Counted from the stretch's first letter, positions 26,061 to 37,497 are shown. The stretch: 64,000 bases of DNA from Tupaia tana (GCA_026018925.1 JAKSZU010000004.1:18320095-18384094); one strand, 5' to 3'. Notes: generated from the letters alone by a model not told the origin. Numbers and translations: made by a program.

Positions 26061-26962
26061 AAAATCAGTTGACTGTAGTTTGGGAATTGATTTCTGGGGA
26101 CTCTATTCTGTTCCATCATTCCACATGTCTGTTTCTGTGCCAGTACCATGCTGTTTTGATTACCACAGCGTTGTAGTACATTTTTGGGTCAGGGAGTGAG
26201 ATGCTGCCCACTCTACTCCTTTTGTGCAGAAATGCTTTGGCAATACAGCTCTTTTATGATTTCAGACAAATGTTATGATTGTCTTTTCTAGATCTGTGAA
26301 GAATGTGTCTGGTACTTTGGTTGGCATTGCATTAAATATGTAGATTAATTTGGGTAGAATTGCCATTTTGATTATATTAATTCTTCCCATCCAGGAAGAT
26401 GGGATGTCCTTCCACTTTTTTGTGTGATTTTCAATTTCTTTTTTAGCTTCTCATAGTTTTTCTCATGGAGGTCTTTCACTTCTTTAGTTAGATTTATTCC
26501 TAAGTATATTACACTTTTTGTGGCTATGGTAAATGGAATAACTTTTTTCAGTTCTATCTCTGTCTTCCTGTTGTTTGTATATAGTAAATGCTATAGACTT
26601 CTGTATATTAATTTTGTATCCTGAAACTTTACTGTATTCATGCATTACTTCCAGAAATTTTTTCATGGAAACCATTGGGTCTTCTATGTATACAATTATG
26701 TTATCTGTGAGTAGAGAGTTTCCCCACTGATTTTTGACAAAGGACACCAGACAATCCAGTGGGTAAAAGAAAATCTGTGCAGTAAATGGTGCTGGAAAAA
26801 CTGGGTAGCCAACTGCTGGAAGCTGAAACAGGACCCCTAACAAAAATCAATTCAAAATGGATCAAAGACCTAAACTTAAGACCTCAAATTACAAAACTAT
26901 TGGTGGAAAACACAGGGGAAACTCTTGGAGACATAGAAGTAGGGAAAGACTTCTTAAATTAA

Positions 26963-27520
26963 TGACTTCAAATGACAAAAATGTATCTTATTCCAGTTTT
27001 GGAGGTCAGATCTAAGGTGAGTTTCTATGGAACACAATCAAGATGCATGCAGAGCCACACAATTTCCAGGACTGTGGAGGAGACTATGTTCTTGCCTAGT
27101 TCCATGTCTAGATCTGTGTTCCTAGGCTTCTGAATGGGTTCATGAAATAGGTTCATTATCTCACACTGTTCAGTGCCCATGTTAACTTCTCAGGGAACTT
27201 CAAGATTGTCAGGTGCAACTTGTTCCCCAAATATTTCTTTACTTATAGTTGTATGCAGCTGAATAGTAAAGTTTTAGGCCTTTCCTCACCTGTCTGTATA
27301 ATGAGGCTGACTTGAAGAGGGACACTTTTTATCAGATATTACAAACGAAAGGTGCTATTACATCCTAAGTTGTCCCAAGAAATGAATGTCTATTCTCTCT
27401 ACAACTTAAGAGACCTTTATAAGACAAAGCAAATCTGATTCAGACTGTACATCTGGATCTGCTTTTATGCAGAACAGCTGGAAATTTCTCTATTTAGCAC
27501 CTATTAAAAACGAATAAATG
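26963..27520. other. Old unclassified repeat-like sequence, no gene
   Basis: Phrases such as 'ccagttttggaggtcagatc' suggest an ancient dispersed element, but the class is not clear to me. No coding potential seen. Confidence 0.4.
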
Positions 27521-27761
27521 GGAACTAGCAGTTAGCGTAATGGCTATGTCGCTGGACTCCCACGTAGTCGACCGCGGTTCGCGTCTCGGACCCGGTGGCT
27601 TACAACTCACGCCGGGCGCGTGTGCGTGCGTGCCCAAGATTCCGAGAGGAGAATGGAGGAGAAGGGATTGCGGCGTGACCATCCCCCCTGGGGGGTGATT
27701 TCTCGCTTTCTGTCTCTCTGTCTCTCTCTGTCTGTCTGGCGAGCGCACGCGCCCTATAGCG

Positions 27762-27791
<30 letters not shown>
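27521..27791 (+). mobile_element. tRNA-headed SINE, near-consensus
   Basis: Target duplication 'aaaaacgaataaatg' on both sides (27506-27520 and 27792-27806). The long pure A tail suggests a young copy. Confidence 0.93.
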
Positions 27792-27797
<6 letters not shown>

Positions 27798-27807
27798 GAA
27801 TAAATGA

Positions 27808-27922
27808 GGGGCCAGAAGGTGGCATGATGTTTAAGGGCACTGGACTCTCACATGACTCAATGTGTTTCGACTCCCGGACCTGGTGGTTTGCTTTCTCACT
27901 CTCTCTCTCTCTCTCCTCTCTC

Positions 27923-27975
<53 letters not shown>

Positions 27976-28047
27976 TTTCTCTCTCTAATTTTGTCCCTCT
28001 CTGGTCAAATTAAAAGAAAGAAAGTTAAATAAAATAATTCTTTTTTA
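27808..28047 (+). mobile_element. Short-form tRNA-headed SINE with long CT tract
   Basis: 'ggggccagaaggtggcatga', then 'cggacctggtggtttgctttc', a (CT)n tract at about 27895-27985, then 'ctctggtcaaattaaaag'. Inserted directly beside the preceding long-form copy. Confidence 0.8.
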
Positions 28048-28482
28048 AAAATCTTCATGAATAAAAGGAGGTAGAAATAACTTCAGAGGAAGGTATATTA
28101 GCATTATATTACTGCTGTAATAAGTTATTATAAAATTAGTGCTTAATATAACACAAATGGTTACCGTATAATTCTGTAGACCAGACATCTGAAATGTTTT
28201 CCACTGGGATAACATCATGGTGTCAGCAGAGCCACATGATTTTCTGGAGGCTCAAGTAGAGGATCCATTTGCATGTTTTTCCCAGTTTCTTGAAACCATC
28301 CACATTTCTTGGTCAACAGACCCTTCCCTCCACCATGAATGCCAGCAACACTGCCTCCATGCCCCTTTCTTCTGCAGTCACTTCTCCCTCTGAGCACAGC
28401 CAGGAAATTTTGCACACTTTTAAGGACTCATGTATTTGTACTGGATTCCTGCAAATAAGCACAGGTAATCTTATTTCAAATT

Positions 28483-28760
28483 CTTTTTTTTTATTTTCTT
28501 TTTGTGTCTTTATGAGCCAGAAAGCATGTGTGCTTGCAATAAAGAGATGAAAGAGAGAGAAAGAGAGAGAAAGGGAGAGTGAGGAAACACTCCTTGTGGA
28601 GTCTAGTCAGGCCGTAATTCCTTCTTCTCCATTTCTCCATTCAGTCAGGATTTGAGGCATGCAGGCATAAGTGCCTAGTGCCTTTTTCAAGCAGTTGGAG
28701 CTGGAATTCAAACCGTGTACTCAGACATGTTGGACCTGGCTCCCTTAGCCACTAGTCGTG
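28483..28760 (-). mobile_element. Diverged tRNA-headed SINE
   Basis: Inverted order: T-rich, 'gccagaaagcatgtgtgc', GAGA tract, 'cgtaattccttcttctcc', 'cccttagccactagtcg'. Confidence 0.6.
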
Positions 28761-28784
28761 GTCATTTGTGGCCTATAAATTTTT

Positions 28785-29010
28785 TCAAGTGTATTTCTTT
28801 CTTTTTTTCCAGTAGTGAGAGAAACAGAAACAGACATAGCCAATGGAATCTTCATGCCACAATCTACGTCCCACTCAGTCATCCCAGATTGCGGGCACAC
28901 TCATGTGTGGAGTGTTCTGGGCGGTTTCCAGACATGAACCTGAAACTTAGAACCAGGATACCATGGGGGTCTGCCTTACAGAGTTTTGTGCTACCACTCT
29001 GCCAAACCCT
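28785..29010 (-). repeat. Possible older SINE family
   Basis: Shares the ending 'gctaccactctgcca' and layout with 8485-8735. No tRNA head identified. Confidence 0.3.
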
Positions 29011-29358
29011 TAAATAATTTAATAATGTCTGCAGAACCCTTCTATCATGTAAAGCAACATATTCACGGGTTCTTAGAATAAGGAAATGAACGTTTTGGGG
29101 GCTATTATCCTGCCTGTTGTTGAAAATAACCAAACTCTGTAGAAATAATGAAAATTATTTATTCTCTCCACAACCTGGGAACACAATCCCTGGTATTCTT
29201 GAGAAAGTGTTTCAGAGTGCTTAGATACAACTCCTTTTTTTGGTTCTGAGAGCTGGAGGCACAAACACATGGTAAATCAATATCTTGGATCTTTACATTG
29301 GCTTGTCCCAAAAAGGCAGAACATCTCAGAGCTGGGGCTTAAAAATTGCAGGTGGGTT

Positions 29359-29625
29359 GGGAACCAGCAGTTAGCGTAATGGCTATGTCGCTGGACTCCC
29401 ACGTAGTCGACCGCGGTTCGTGTCTCGGACCCGGTGGCTTACAACTCACGCCGGGCGCGTGTGCGTGCGTGCCCAAGATCTCGAGAGGAGAATGGAGGAG
29501 AAGGGATTGCGGCGTGACCATCCCCCCTGGGGGGTGATTTCTCGCTTTCTGTCTCTCTGTCTCTCTCTGTCTGTCTGGCGAGCGCCCGCGCCCTATAGCG
29601 AAAAACCTCTCCAAAAAAAAAAAAA
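29359..29625 (+). mobile_element. tRNA-headed SINE, near-consensus
   Basis: Target duplication 'aaaaattgcaggtgggtt' at 29341-29358 and 29626-29643 (18 bp). Nearly identical to the copies at 27521, 36788 and 38594. Confidence 0.93.
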
Positions 29626-29639
29626 AAAAATTGCAGGTG

Positions 29640-30495
29640 GGTTCGGAAATTCTTACATTTGTAATGTGTTAATAGCACAAGTCTTTGTCTAGAAAAGACA
29701 CAGAGTCAGCAGAAAAGAATGCCTGAGTTTAACTTTAACAGAGAGAAAAAGGCTTTACTGTGTATCACATGATGCCATGCCAGGATCAGGATGCAGGAAG
29801 CATCCCACGATCACTAGACTACAGTGGTCTGTTATAGCAAGATAAGCGTTCATAGACGTGAGTCCTTAGACCCCTTGGAAAGAATCTTAAACTAGAAAGA
29901 GTAGTCAGAGATCTGTCCTCATTCCTAATACATAAGTAATCCAAAATTAAAGGAGGACTTTGTCTATGTAAATAAACAGATGTTTGAAGCTGAATTATTA
30001 GACAAACACACTCCTGAAAGTCAATACAGTATATTGGTTGAGATCTGGTTGAGTGCTTAGAGCAAACCTGTTTCAAACAATGGGCACTATTTGCTGTGTC
30101 TGCAGCCTTGAGCAAGTTGCTGTGCTTCTTTGTAGACTCTGTTTCCATTACTGTAAGATGGACGTTTTGTAACATTTACTCCTAAAGGATGTCATGGAAG
30201 CCATGCCTTACTTTTGAGACTCTCCCTTCAGAACCAAAGCTCTTATGTCCCCAGCCCTGTAGTGTGTTGACTGCTAATGGCTCAGAGCTGTTTCTTTCCA
30301 GGAATTTCTGTAGTAAAAGGGTAGACACAAGCAAAATAGCTCCACATGCTGATTTCAGGAAGAGTAGCAGAGGTTGAATTCTCAACGTCAGCAAGATTGT
30401 CATACCAAAGTCAGGGTATTCATGGGATACATGAGATGGGGACATCTGAGCCAATCATTTGAAAATATTGAATCCAGATGGACTGAAGAGAAATG
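29640..30495. other. Intergenic, no gene seen
   Basis: Unique-looking sequence with no long open frame on either strand resembling a known protein. Confidence 0.45.
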
Positions 30496-30592
30496 TTCAC
30501 ATATTGAAATGTTCACTCTGTAAGCTCAATAATGCGATTGAATGTATAAAAAAATTAAAATAATAATAATAATAATAATAATAATAAAGAAA
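30495..30592 (+). mobile_element. L1 3'-terminal fragment with (AAT)n tail
   Basis: 'atattgaaatgttcactctg', 'taagctcaataatgcgattg' and 'aatgtataaaaaaa' equal the inverted 3' end seen at 24160-24215. It is followed by (AAT)n at 30555-30590. Confidence 0.7.
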
Positions 30593-30662
30593 GTGCACTT
30601 GAGAACAAACTTTTAAAAAAAAAAAGAAAAAGAAAAGAAAATCTTGAATCTCTAGTGTTCTC

Positions 30663-30920
30663 TTTTTTTTTGGAGAGGTTTTTGCTATAGGGCGCGTGCG
30701 CTCGCCAGACAGACAGAGAGACAGAGAGACAGAAAGCAAGAAATCACCCCCCAGAGGGATGGCCATGCCGCAATCCCTCCTCCTCCGTTCTCCTCTCGGG
30801 ATGTTGGGCACGCATGCACACGCGCCCGGCGTGAGTTTTAAGCCACCGGGTCCGAGACATGAATTGTGGTCGACTACATGGGAGTCCGGTGACATAGCCA
30901 TTACGCTAACTGCTGGTCCC
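30663..30920 (-). mobile_element. tRNA-headed SINE
   Basis: Target duplication 'tagtgttctcttt' at 30653-30665 and 30928-30940. Full body and inverted head ending 'ctgctggtccc'. Confidence 0.9.
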
Positions 30921-30940
30921 AAATCCTTAGTGTTCTCTTT

Positions 30941-31411
30941 GAATGGTTCCAGCATACAGAGGAGATACACTCTTCTTAGGGAAAAGCAAGTACACTCTCT
31001 TTGCTTAAGGACAATGCAAAGGCCTCTACCTTGCAAGAGACAAATACTCCATTCTCAGCATCTACTCTCACATCCCCTGCAGGCCAGAAATGAGTTACTA
31101 GGGTTACATTGCAATGTAATCCAGGAGAATATTGGGCCTGGTAAGATACGAAAGGAACCATTAGCCAAGGTGCTGAAGGTCCCACTCAAAATGACTGGCG
31201 AGAGCCTGAAAATTTCAAGTCAAGGGAGACAGACAGGGAGGTTTTCAATATAAAAGTCTTCTCCTTTGATGTAGGATTTAACACTCACCAGGGACAGCAG
31301 GGAAAACAGGACAATATGCTGATAGGAAGGCTTTAAAATATAGGAAAACACAAAAGTTTATACTAAATAGTGGAGCTCCGTAACTGTAATGGACATTAAA
31401 AGAAGGATTCA
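30941..31411. other. Intergenic, no gene seen
   Basis: No recognisable protein, RNA gene or repeat. Confidence 0.4.
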
Positions 31412-31679
31412 GGGACCAGCAGATAGTAATTGTTATGTCATTGGACTTCTACATAATCGACGATTGTTCAATTCCAGAACCCCGGTGATAAAACTTGCAC
31501 CGGGTGCATGTGTGTGTGCACCCAAGATCCCAAGAGCAGAATAAAGGAGAAGGGATTGTGGCATGGCCATCTCCCTGGGGGGATGATTTTTCGCTGTCTC
31601 TCTCTCTCTCTCTCTTCTTCATGGTGAGCTTACATGCTTTGTAGCAAAAATCTCTCTCTACAAAAAAAAAGAAAAAAAA
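31412..31679 (+). mobile_element. tRNA-headed SINE, diverged
   Basis: Target duplication 'aaggattca' at 31403-31411 and 31680-31688. The B box is mutated ('gttcaattccag'). Confidence 0.85.
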
Positions 31680-31688
31680 AAGGATTCA

Positions 31689-32085
31689 AATAGTTCAGAA
31701 TAAGTTTGCTAGAATGAAGATTTGATGTAAGACTAAAAAACTTAATAGCCAGCTATGCACAAGGGCACAAAGGACATTTGACTCACCAGAGTGATCAGGA
31801 CCAAAGGGTACCAGCATCAATGACAACCTTAGTGATAGCTGTACTCTCTAGGCAGAGCTAATAGTGGGTGATGCCAGCACAAAATTGGATTCTCAGATGT
31901 GGACTGGATAATGTGTCAAAATAAAAGAGGCCAGGTGTCAATGTTTAACCATCAGAAACAAGGTGGAGAAGTTAACCCAGTGATAAGCAAGACTGGAGCG
32001 ACCATCATATAAGACAACACTAAACAAGTAGCTAATAGCAGAAGTAAATTAATTAAATCTTGCTATTAAAAGACAGAGGATAGTT
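31689..32085. other. Intergenic, no gene seen
   Basis: Nothing recognised on either strand. Confidence 0.4.
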
Positions 32086-32325
32086 GGGACCAGCAGATGG
32101 TGTAGCAGTTATGTCACGACTTCAGCATGACCGACCGCAGTTTAAGTCCCAGACCCAGTGGCTTCAAAATCATGTTGGTCATATGTGCAGGCGTACCTAA
32201 GATCCAGGGAGGAGAACGAAGCAGAAGGGATTGCGGCGTGGCCATCCCCCCTGGGGGATGATTTCTCGCTTTCTGTCTCTCTGTCTCTCTCTGTCTGTCT
32301 GGCGAGCGCACGCGCCCTCAAAAAA
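32086..32325 (+). mobile_element. tRNA-headed SINE
   Basis: 'gggaccagcagatggtgtag' through 'gcgagcgcacgcgccct', lacking the usual 'atagcaaaaacctctcc' before the tail. Confidence 0.85.
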
Positions 32326-32335
32326 TATATATATA

Positions 32336-32725
32336 TTGAAAAACTCTCCATACTCTTGCTTAGTTTCTGTAAACCAACTGTGACCTCGTTTATTATAGAT
32401 AAGGCTGCTCTTTTTCTTTTTGCTAGGTTACAGTCAATCACAGCTGCTAGGCTTCAGTCAATCACAGGCATCCTGCCTTTTAAACTGTATTAATGCAGGC
32501 AAACTTTAGAATTTAACCGATCCAATTGATTTTCTTCCTCATTCCTTCACTTTTGTTCTTGTATATCACTTTCCTGTTCCTGTACATGTCACTTTCCTTT
32601 TCTGGAACTTAAATACCATGTGACCATGAGGCTACCTGAAGTTGCTTGGAAGTTGGTCTTGCAGACTGCTTGATTCGAATCATGTTAAGATTTGCTCAAT
32701 TAAACTTCACTAAATTAAATTGTCT
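32336..32725 (+). repeat. LTR-like sequence (tentative)
   Basis: Two 'cagtcaatcacag' motifs, a possible 'cttaaatacc' promoter element and 'caattaaacttcac' before the end could be a U3-R-U5 outline. Terminal TG/CA and target duplications were not established. Confidence 0.25.
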
Positions 32726-32739
32726 GTTTTTTTCTTTTT

Positions 32740-32900
32740 TAACATTGGGCACATGTGAGAGTATTCCCAAAATCCCTAAGAGGAGAGAGAAAGGAGGAGA
32801 AGGGATTCTGGAATGCTGATGATCATTTTGCTTTCTTTCTCTCTGTCTCTATGCAATGAGTACACACACCTTCTGGAAAAAAAATTTTTAATTAAAAAAG
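32740..32900 (+). mobile_element. SINE 3' body fragment
   Basis: 'gggcacatgtgagagtattc', 'aggagaagggattctgg', pyrimidine tract and A-rich end; no head. Confidence 0.55.
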
Positions 32901-33044
32901 AGAGAAGCCATCTATAGCTGAGCCGTGTCTTGCCCCTTTCAGGGACTTTTCTTGCCTCTTTGATCTCTCCTTTATCTTGCTAATTCTCACCTTTCTTTTT
33001 TTTAATAATTACTTATTTTATTTTATTTATTCATTCATTTATTT

Positions 33045-33184
33045 TTTTAATTTGACCAGAGAGAGACAGAGGGTGAGAGTGAGAGAGAGAGAGGAAGTGA
33101 GAAAGCAAGCCATCAGATTCAGGACTCAATCCCTGTTCAGCCATGTGGGAGTGTCCAGTGCTTTAACCACCATGCCACCTGCTA
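33045..33184 (-). mobile_element. Short-form tRNA-headed SINE
   Basis: Inverted 'tttaatttgaccagagag', GAGA tract, 'gcaagcc..cagattcagg', 'ccaccatgccacctgc'. Confidence 0.7.
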
Positions 33185-34354
33185 ATTCTCACTTTTCTCC
33201 CATCCCACATATGACAGGAAAACAGAGGCCTTTTCAGAAGCCATCTACATCTGAGCAGTGCCCTGCCCAGAGGCACGTGGTTTTCATTTTTTGGTTAAAA
33301 AAAAAAGTTTTATTCTTTTTTTTATTGTTTTTATCTTTTTATTTTCTTTTTTTTTCAATTTATTTATTTGCATTCATTCTCTGAACATCATTACAGCATA
33401 CAAAATGAGATTTTCCATCCAAATTACACTATATATTGTCTCAATCAAGCACATCAACAAACATGTTATTGTCAGCAAATGATCTTCCATTTCTTGTCTT
33501 CTGTATGTTTTGCTTTTTTCCCCCCATCCTAGATTCTCTATCTCTTACCCTCTGCCATCTCTCACTCTCCTCCCACAGTCTCTGGTAACTATGTTTGCTT
33601 TCTATACTGTTTTCTCCTCACATTTTATTGTAACGCCAAAGACCCTAATCAATCCAAATACCCTCATAGCAAACACAGGTGATATCCACATTTCCATGAA
33701 CACAAGTCTTACTTTACGCATCTTATAAAGTAGTACCTAGCTGTGGCTACATATCCTACTGCAGTCATTGAATAGATATATTTTTTTTTCTGAAACTTTT
33801 TTTTTTGTAACTCAATTTACATTCCTTCCCTAAGCTTCATCACAGCATACAAAATGCTATCTCCCATCCAGTACACACTGCATAGTGATACAATCATGCA
33901 CATTACAAAAAATTTTCCATTACTAGTTCCTAGAATTACTTCCACCCCTCTTTCTGACCCTCTGTCCCTTCCCACCCTCCTCTCACACCACCTCCGGTGT
34001 CTGCAATTGTCCTTCATTCCCTTCCCACCCACGTTGCATTGATCACACAATTTCCTACATAATGTAACTACTTTCCATGGTGAGTTCACTCATTACTACT
34101 AAGAAAACCAGTTTTAACTTAACTCAAAGAAATGCCAAGGAACTTTGCTTAAAGCCAGGAAACAAGTTAGGATTCTGTTCAAATGGAAGGTGCATGAACC
34201 TATCAGTCTCATGTACTTTTATCTTCTGTTCTGGTTCAATTTTCCTGATTAAATTCTGGGATATAGTATTCAGCTCCAGACTTGTCCCTCTGATTAAGTT
34301 GGCCACTTTCATAGTTTTTTGACTCTTATTTCCGTGTGTCTGTGTTTAATTTTC

Positions 34355-35284
34355 TTAATACAGCACACCCTTGAGAACTTCTTGGAGATCTGGTCTGGTG
34401 CTGGTAAATTCTTTCAGGTTTTGTTTATCTGAGAATGTTCTTGTCTTTTCTTCCCACCTGAAAGATAATCTTGCCGGGTACAGTATTCTTGGCTGAAATT
34501 GCTTCTCTCGTAACACTTTGAATATATTTTCCCATTCTCTCCTCGCTCGCATTGTTTCTGATGAGAGATCTGCTGTTAGCCTGATGGGATGTCCTTTGTA
34601 GGTAACTTGATGTTTCTCTCTTGCCAATCTTAGTATCTTGTCTTTGTCTGCGGTTTTGGTCAACCTGGCTATAATGTGTCTTGGAGAAGATCTCCTTGGG
34701 TTGATTCTATTTGGGGTCCTTTGTATTTCCTGGGACTGGATCTTCGAATGCCTCTCTAGGTTTGGAAAGTTTTCTTGCAGGATTTCATGGAATAGATTAT
34801 CAATGCCCTTATGGGTCTCTTCACCTTCTGAAATGCCAATTATCCGGATATTTGGACGTTTGATGGTATCCAGTACTTCTCGCATATCATTCTCAAATTT
34901 TTGAGCCATTTTCTCAGTCTTCGTGGTGGACTTTTCTAAGCCAGCCATTTTCTCTTCTACATCTGCGATTCTATTTTCTGAATGATCTAGTCTGCTTTTA
35001 ATACTTTCAAGGGAGATTTTGACTTCTTGTATTATAGACTTCATCTCTAGCAGTTCCGTTTGAGTCTTTTGTAAAGTGTGTAATTCCTCTTTTAGATCTT
35101 GCAAGAATTTCCTCATCTCCTGGAACTCGGCAACTTCTTTCTCCTTTCTCTTTAGCAGTTCATTATCTCTCTTTTCTTCCATCTCTGTTAGCTTCGACAT
35201 TACGAATGTTCTAAATTCCTTATCAGACATTTCCATGACTTTCACCGAACTGCTTGTGGATGAAGGAGAGTTACTCTTTTCCAT
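34355..35284 (-). CDS. L1/HAL1 ORF1 protein, intact 309 aa
   Basis: Uninterrupted 309-codon frame. Roughly residues 18-135 form a heptad-rich coiled coil (for example MSDKEFRTFVMSKLTEMEEK, then EELHTLQKTQTELLEM). About 140-235 is the RRM-like domain (RPNIRIIGISEGEE). The C-terminal domain holds ARREW, QPRILYPARLSF, and TRPDLQEVLKG. L1 ORF1p is a trimeric RNA-binding chaperone that coats its own RNA. Human L1 ORF1p is 338 aa, so this is slightly short but has all parts. Two plus-strand L1 ORF1 copies nearby (36650-38130, 55062-55700) are broken. It is not a host gene. The intact frame suggests recent insertion, or possibly selection; only comparison can tell. Confidence 0.9.
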   Translation of the reverse strand: MEKSNSPSSTSSSVKVMEMSDKEFRTFVMSKLTEMEEKRDNELLKRKEKEVAEFQEMRKFLQDLKEELHTLQKTQTELLEMKSIIQEVKISLESIKSRLDHSENRIADVEEKMAGLEKSTTKTEKMAQKFENDMREVLDTIKRPNIRIIGISEGEETHKGIDNLFHEILQENFPNLERHSKIQSQEIQRTPNRINPRRSSPRHIIARLTKTADKDKILRLAREKHQVTYKGHPIRLTADLSSETMRARREWENIFKVLREKQFQPRILYPARLSFRWEEKTRTFSDKQNLKEFTSTRPDLQEVLKGVLY

Positions 35285-35637
35285 TAGAGGTATTTTCTCG
35301 TTTTCCCGTATTTCTCGTGATCCGACGGTGATTTCTTGTCATCTGATGAATGGCGTGTTTCTTTCAAATTCTTGAAGTTAAGCCTCAATGTTCAGGAGCA
35401 AGCAGACAGAGGTGTTCTAGAATCTGATTGCCGTTCTGTTTTGATCGCTGGTGCAGCAGATTCAGTAGATATTGGATGGAGAGACAAGAAAAAGGAAAAT
35501 GAAAAAGAGAGAGAGAAACAACAACAAAAAGAGAGAAAAAAGACAAAAAAAATAAAAAATTATAATTGCTTTTCTTTTTTTTTTAAGAGAAAAAAATCAC
35601 AAAATAGAAAACCGCGTGGCGCGCTTGCGCACCGCGA

Positions 35638-36115
35638 GAAATATCTAGTTCCCAGTTTCCATGAGGAATCTTCTCAGAGAATGGCTCAACTCTCCTACCT
35701 GGGAGAAAGGAGCAGAAGGGATTATTAACAAAACAAAAGATGGAGCTGAGAGCCAGAGAGAAACTCTACCTTTAAAAAAATCGTAAAAAGGAAAAATTAC
35801 CAAAAAAAAAAAATGAGGAGACAGGAGCAGAGAGAGACAGAGACCTCAGAGACACAGAGACAGAGATAGAAAGCCAGAGGGGCTCCCTACCACACTAGCT
35901 TTGCTTGCTGGAGGCTGAATTATGAGTAGAAAATCTTCATTTCTCCTGTGCCCTGAAATATCTAGTTCCCAGTTTCCATGAGGAATCTTCTCAGAGAATG
36001 GCTCAACTCTCCTGCCACACTAGCTTTGCTTGCTGGAGGCTGAATTATGAGTAGAAAATCTTCATTTCTCCTGTGCCCTGAAATATCTAGTTCCCAGTTT
36101 CCATGAGGAATCTTC
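35638..36115 (-). repeat. Tandem 5' UTR monomers of the HAL1-like element
   Basis: A unit of about 125 nt (containing 'gaggaatcttctcagagaat' and 'ttgcttgctggaggctgaat' on the plus strand) recurs at about 35880-36005 and 36005-36115, with a partial unit at 35638-35700. Related sequence begins the L1 5' UTR at 54022. Promoter monomers of this kind drive L1 transcription in other mammals. Confidence 0.75.
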
Positions 36116-36787
36116 TCAGAGAATCTTATTTTCTTTTTTACCCTTCATTTTCTTTTCCTTTTCAGTTAAAACCAATTTTGATCAAAAAAAAAAAAAAAAA
36201 AAGCATACAAGATAAGAAAAGAAAAAAACATAGCTTTTTCTTTTACTTTACTTTCTCACTTTGCTGCTCAGCCTCCACAAACTGAATGTCTAGACAAGTC
36301 TAGGTGTACAGTAGCCAAACATCTGAACAGACTGCAGAGTGAGTAGCAGAGAGAAGGACGGAGCTGCAAAGAGAGGTCAGCTTATCTCCTGCACACCTCT
36401 GAACTCTCAGTTGAAACCCCACAACTCAGCCCAGGTGTGACTGTTCTCTAAACCAGGAGGCTTTTGTAATATCCAGTTCCAACAACAAAAGTGCAGGTTG
36501 CTTGGTGAGCTTCAGGGAAACAGAACTGCAGAGAGTTCAAGGGTCACCTCCTTCTGCATGCCTCTGAACGCTCAGATTTAACTCCAAGAAGTTAGGAAGA
36601 AATGTATAATCCATTAGATGACCAGAAACCACTGCAGAGGCACAAGAAATATGAGAAATCAAGATAATATCTCTCCCAAGGGAAAAGAACAACTCTTTAT
36701 CATTCACAGACAGTACGGTGGTTATAGGAACAAAACTAATCGAGATGCAAGAGAAGAGAATCAACAAACTCCAAAAGATGCAAAAGA

Positions 36788-37040
36788 GGGAACCAGCAGT
36801 TAGCGTAATGGCTATGTCGCTGGACTCCCACGTAGTCGACCGCGGTTCGCGTCTCGGACCCGGTGGCTTACAACTCACGCCGGGCGTGTGTGCGTGCGTG
36901 CCCAAGATCCCGAGAGGAGAATGGAGGAGAAGGGATTGTGGCGTGACCATCCCCCCTGGGGGGTGATTTCTCGCTTTCTGTCTCTATGTCTCTCTCTGTC
37001 TGTCTGGCGAGCGCACGCGCCCTATAGCAAAAAACCTCTC

Positions 37041-37065
<25 letters not shown>
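36788..37065 (+). mobile_element. tRNA-headed SINE in L1 ORF1
   Basis: Target duplication 'aaaagatgcaaaaga' at 36773-36787 and 37066-37080. Near-consensus with a long pure A tail. Confidence 0.93.
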
Positions 37066-37071
<6 letters not shown>

Positions 37072-37227
37072 TGCAAAAGAAAAGAGACAATGAGTTCCAG
37101 GAGGTGAGGAAGTCCTTCCATGATTTGAAAGAAGAAATACAAACCATAAAAAAGAATCAAACAGAACTGTTAGAGATGAAGGCTGTAATACAGGAGATCA
37201 AAACCTCCTTCTAAAGTATTAAGAATA

Positions 37228-37497
37228 GGGACCAGCAGTTAGCGTAATGGCTATGTCGCTGGACTCCCACGTAGTCGACCGCGGTTCGAGTCCTGGACCC
37301 AGCGGCTTAAACTCACGCCGGGCGCGTGTGCATGCGTGCCCAAGATCCCGAGAGGAGAATGGAGGAGAAGGGATTGCGGCATGGCCATCCCCCCTGGGGG
37401 GTGATTTCTCACTTTCTATCTCTCTTTCTCTCTCTGTCTGTCTGGCGAGCGCACGCGCCCTATAGCAAAAACCTCTCCAAAAAAAAGGAAAAAAAAA
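37228..37497 (+). mobile_element. tRNA-headed SINE in L1 ORF1
   Basis: Target duplication 'aagaata' at 37221-37227 and 37498-37504. The head and B-box 'ggttcgagtcc' are intact. Confidence 0.92.

Larger units (their letters stand above)
24151..26724 (-). mobile_element. 5'-truncated L1 nested in an older L1
   Basis: Minus orientation from the 3' UTR (24151) to ORF2 near the reverse-transcriptase region (DNIIVYIEDPMVSMKKFLE, then SKVSGYKINIQKS). Target duplications 'actgatttt' at 24142-24150 and 26725-26733 join the halves of the host L1. It carries SINEs at 24872-25139 and 25791-26060. ORF2 has several frameshifts and stops. Confidence 0.85.
22205..26962. mobile_element. Twin-primed L1, split by a nested L1
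   Basis: 22205-23371 is the 3' UTR and ORF2 end in minus orientation. 23372-24150 and 26725-26962 are more upstream ORF2 in plus orientation (YLGRNLTKEVKDPYK, SCSWIGRINIIK, then GKDFLN). The plus part ends at 'gggaaagacttcttaaatt' and the minus part begins at 'gacaaagacttcttaaataag', the same ORF2 position, as expected for twin priming. A second L1 (24151-26724) and a SINE interrupt the plus half. All reading frames are broken. Confidence 0.85.
33353..36125 (-). mobile_element. HAL1-like (half-L1) retrotransposon, near full length
   Basis: Minus orientation: 5' UTR with tandem monomers (35285-36125), intact ORF1 (35284-34355) and about 1 kb of 3' sequence ending in an A tail (inverted, from 33353). 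There is no ORF2: about 130 nt downstream of ORF1 resembles the ORF1-ORF2 spacer and ORF2 start of the L1 at 38130-38290, after which the 3' UTR follows. The same short structure recurs at 51690-52926, so it is a family and not a single deletion. Candidate 14-nt target duplication 'ttattttctttttt' at 33339-33352 and 36126-36139 (low complexity, so tentative). Confidence 0.8.

Noticed and set aside
26700..26740. 5' inversion breakpoint of the L1 at 24151
   Set aside because: The plus-strand sequence after it duplicates ORF2 positions already in the minus part, and 'actgatttt' flanks 24151-26724. It is a nested insertion, not twin priming of that element.
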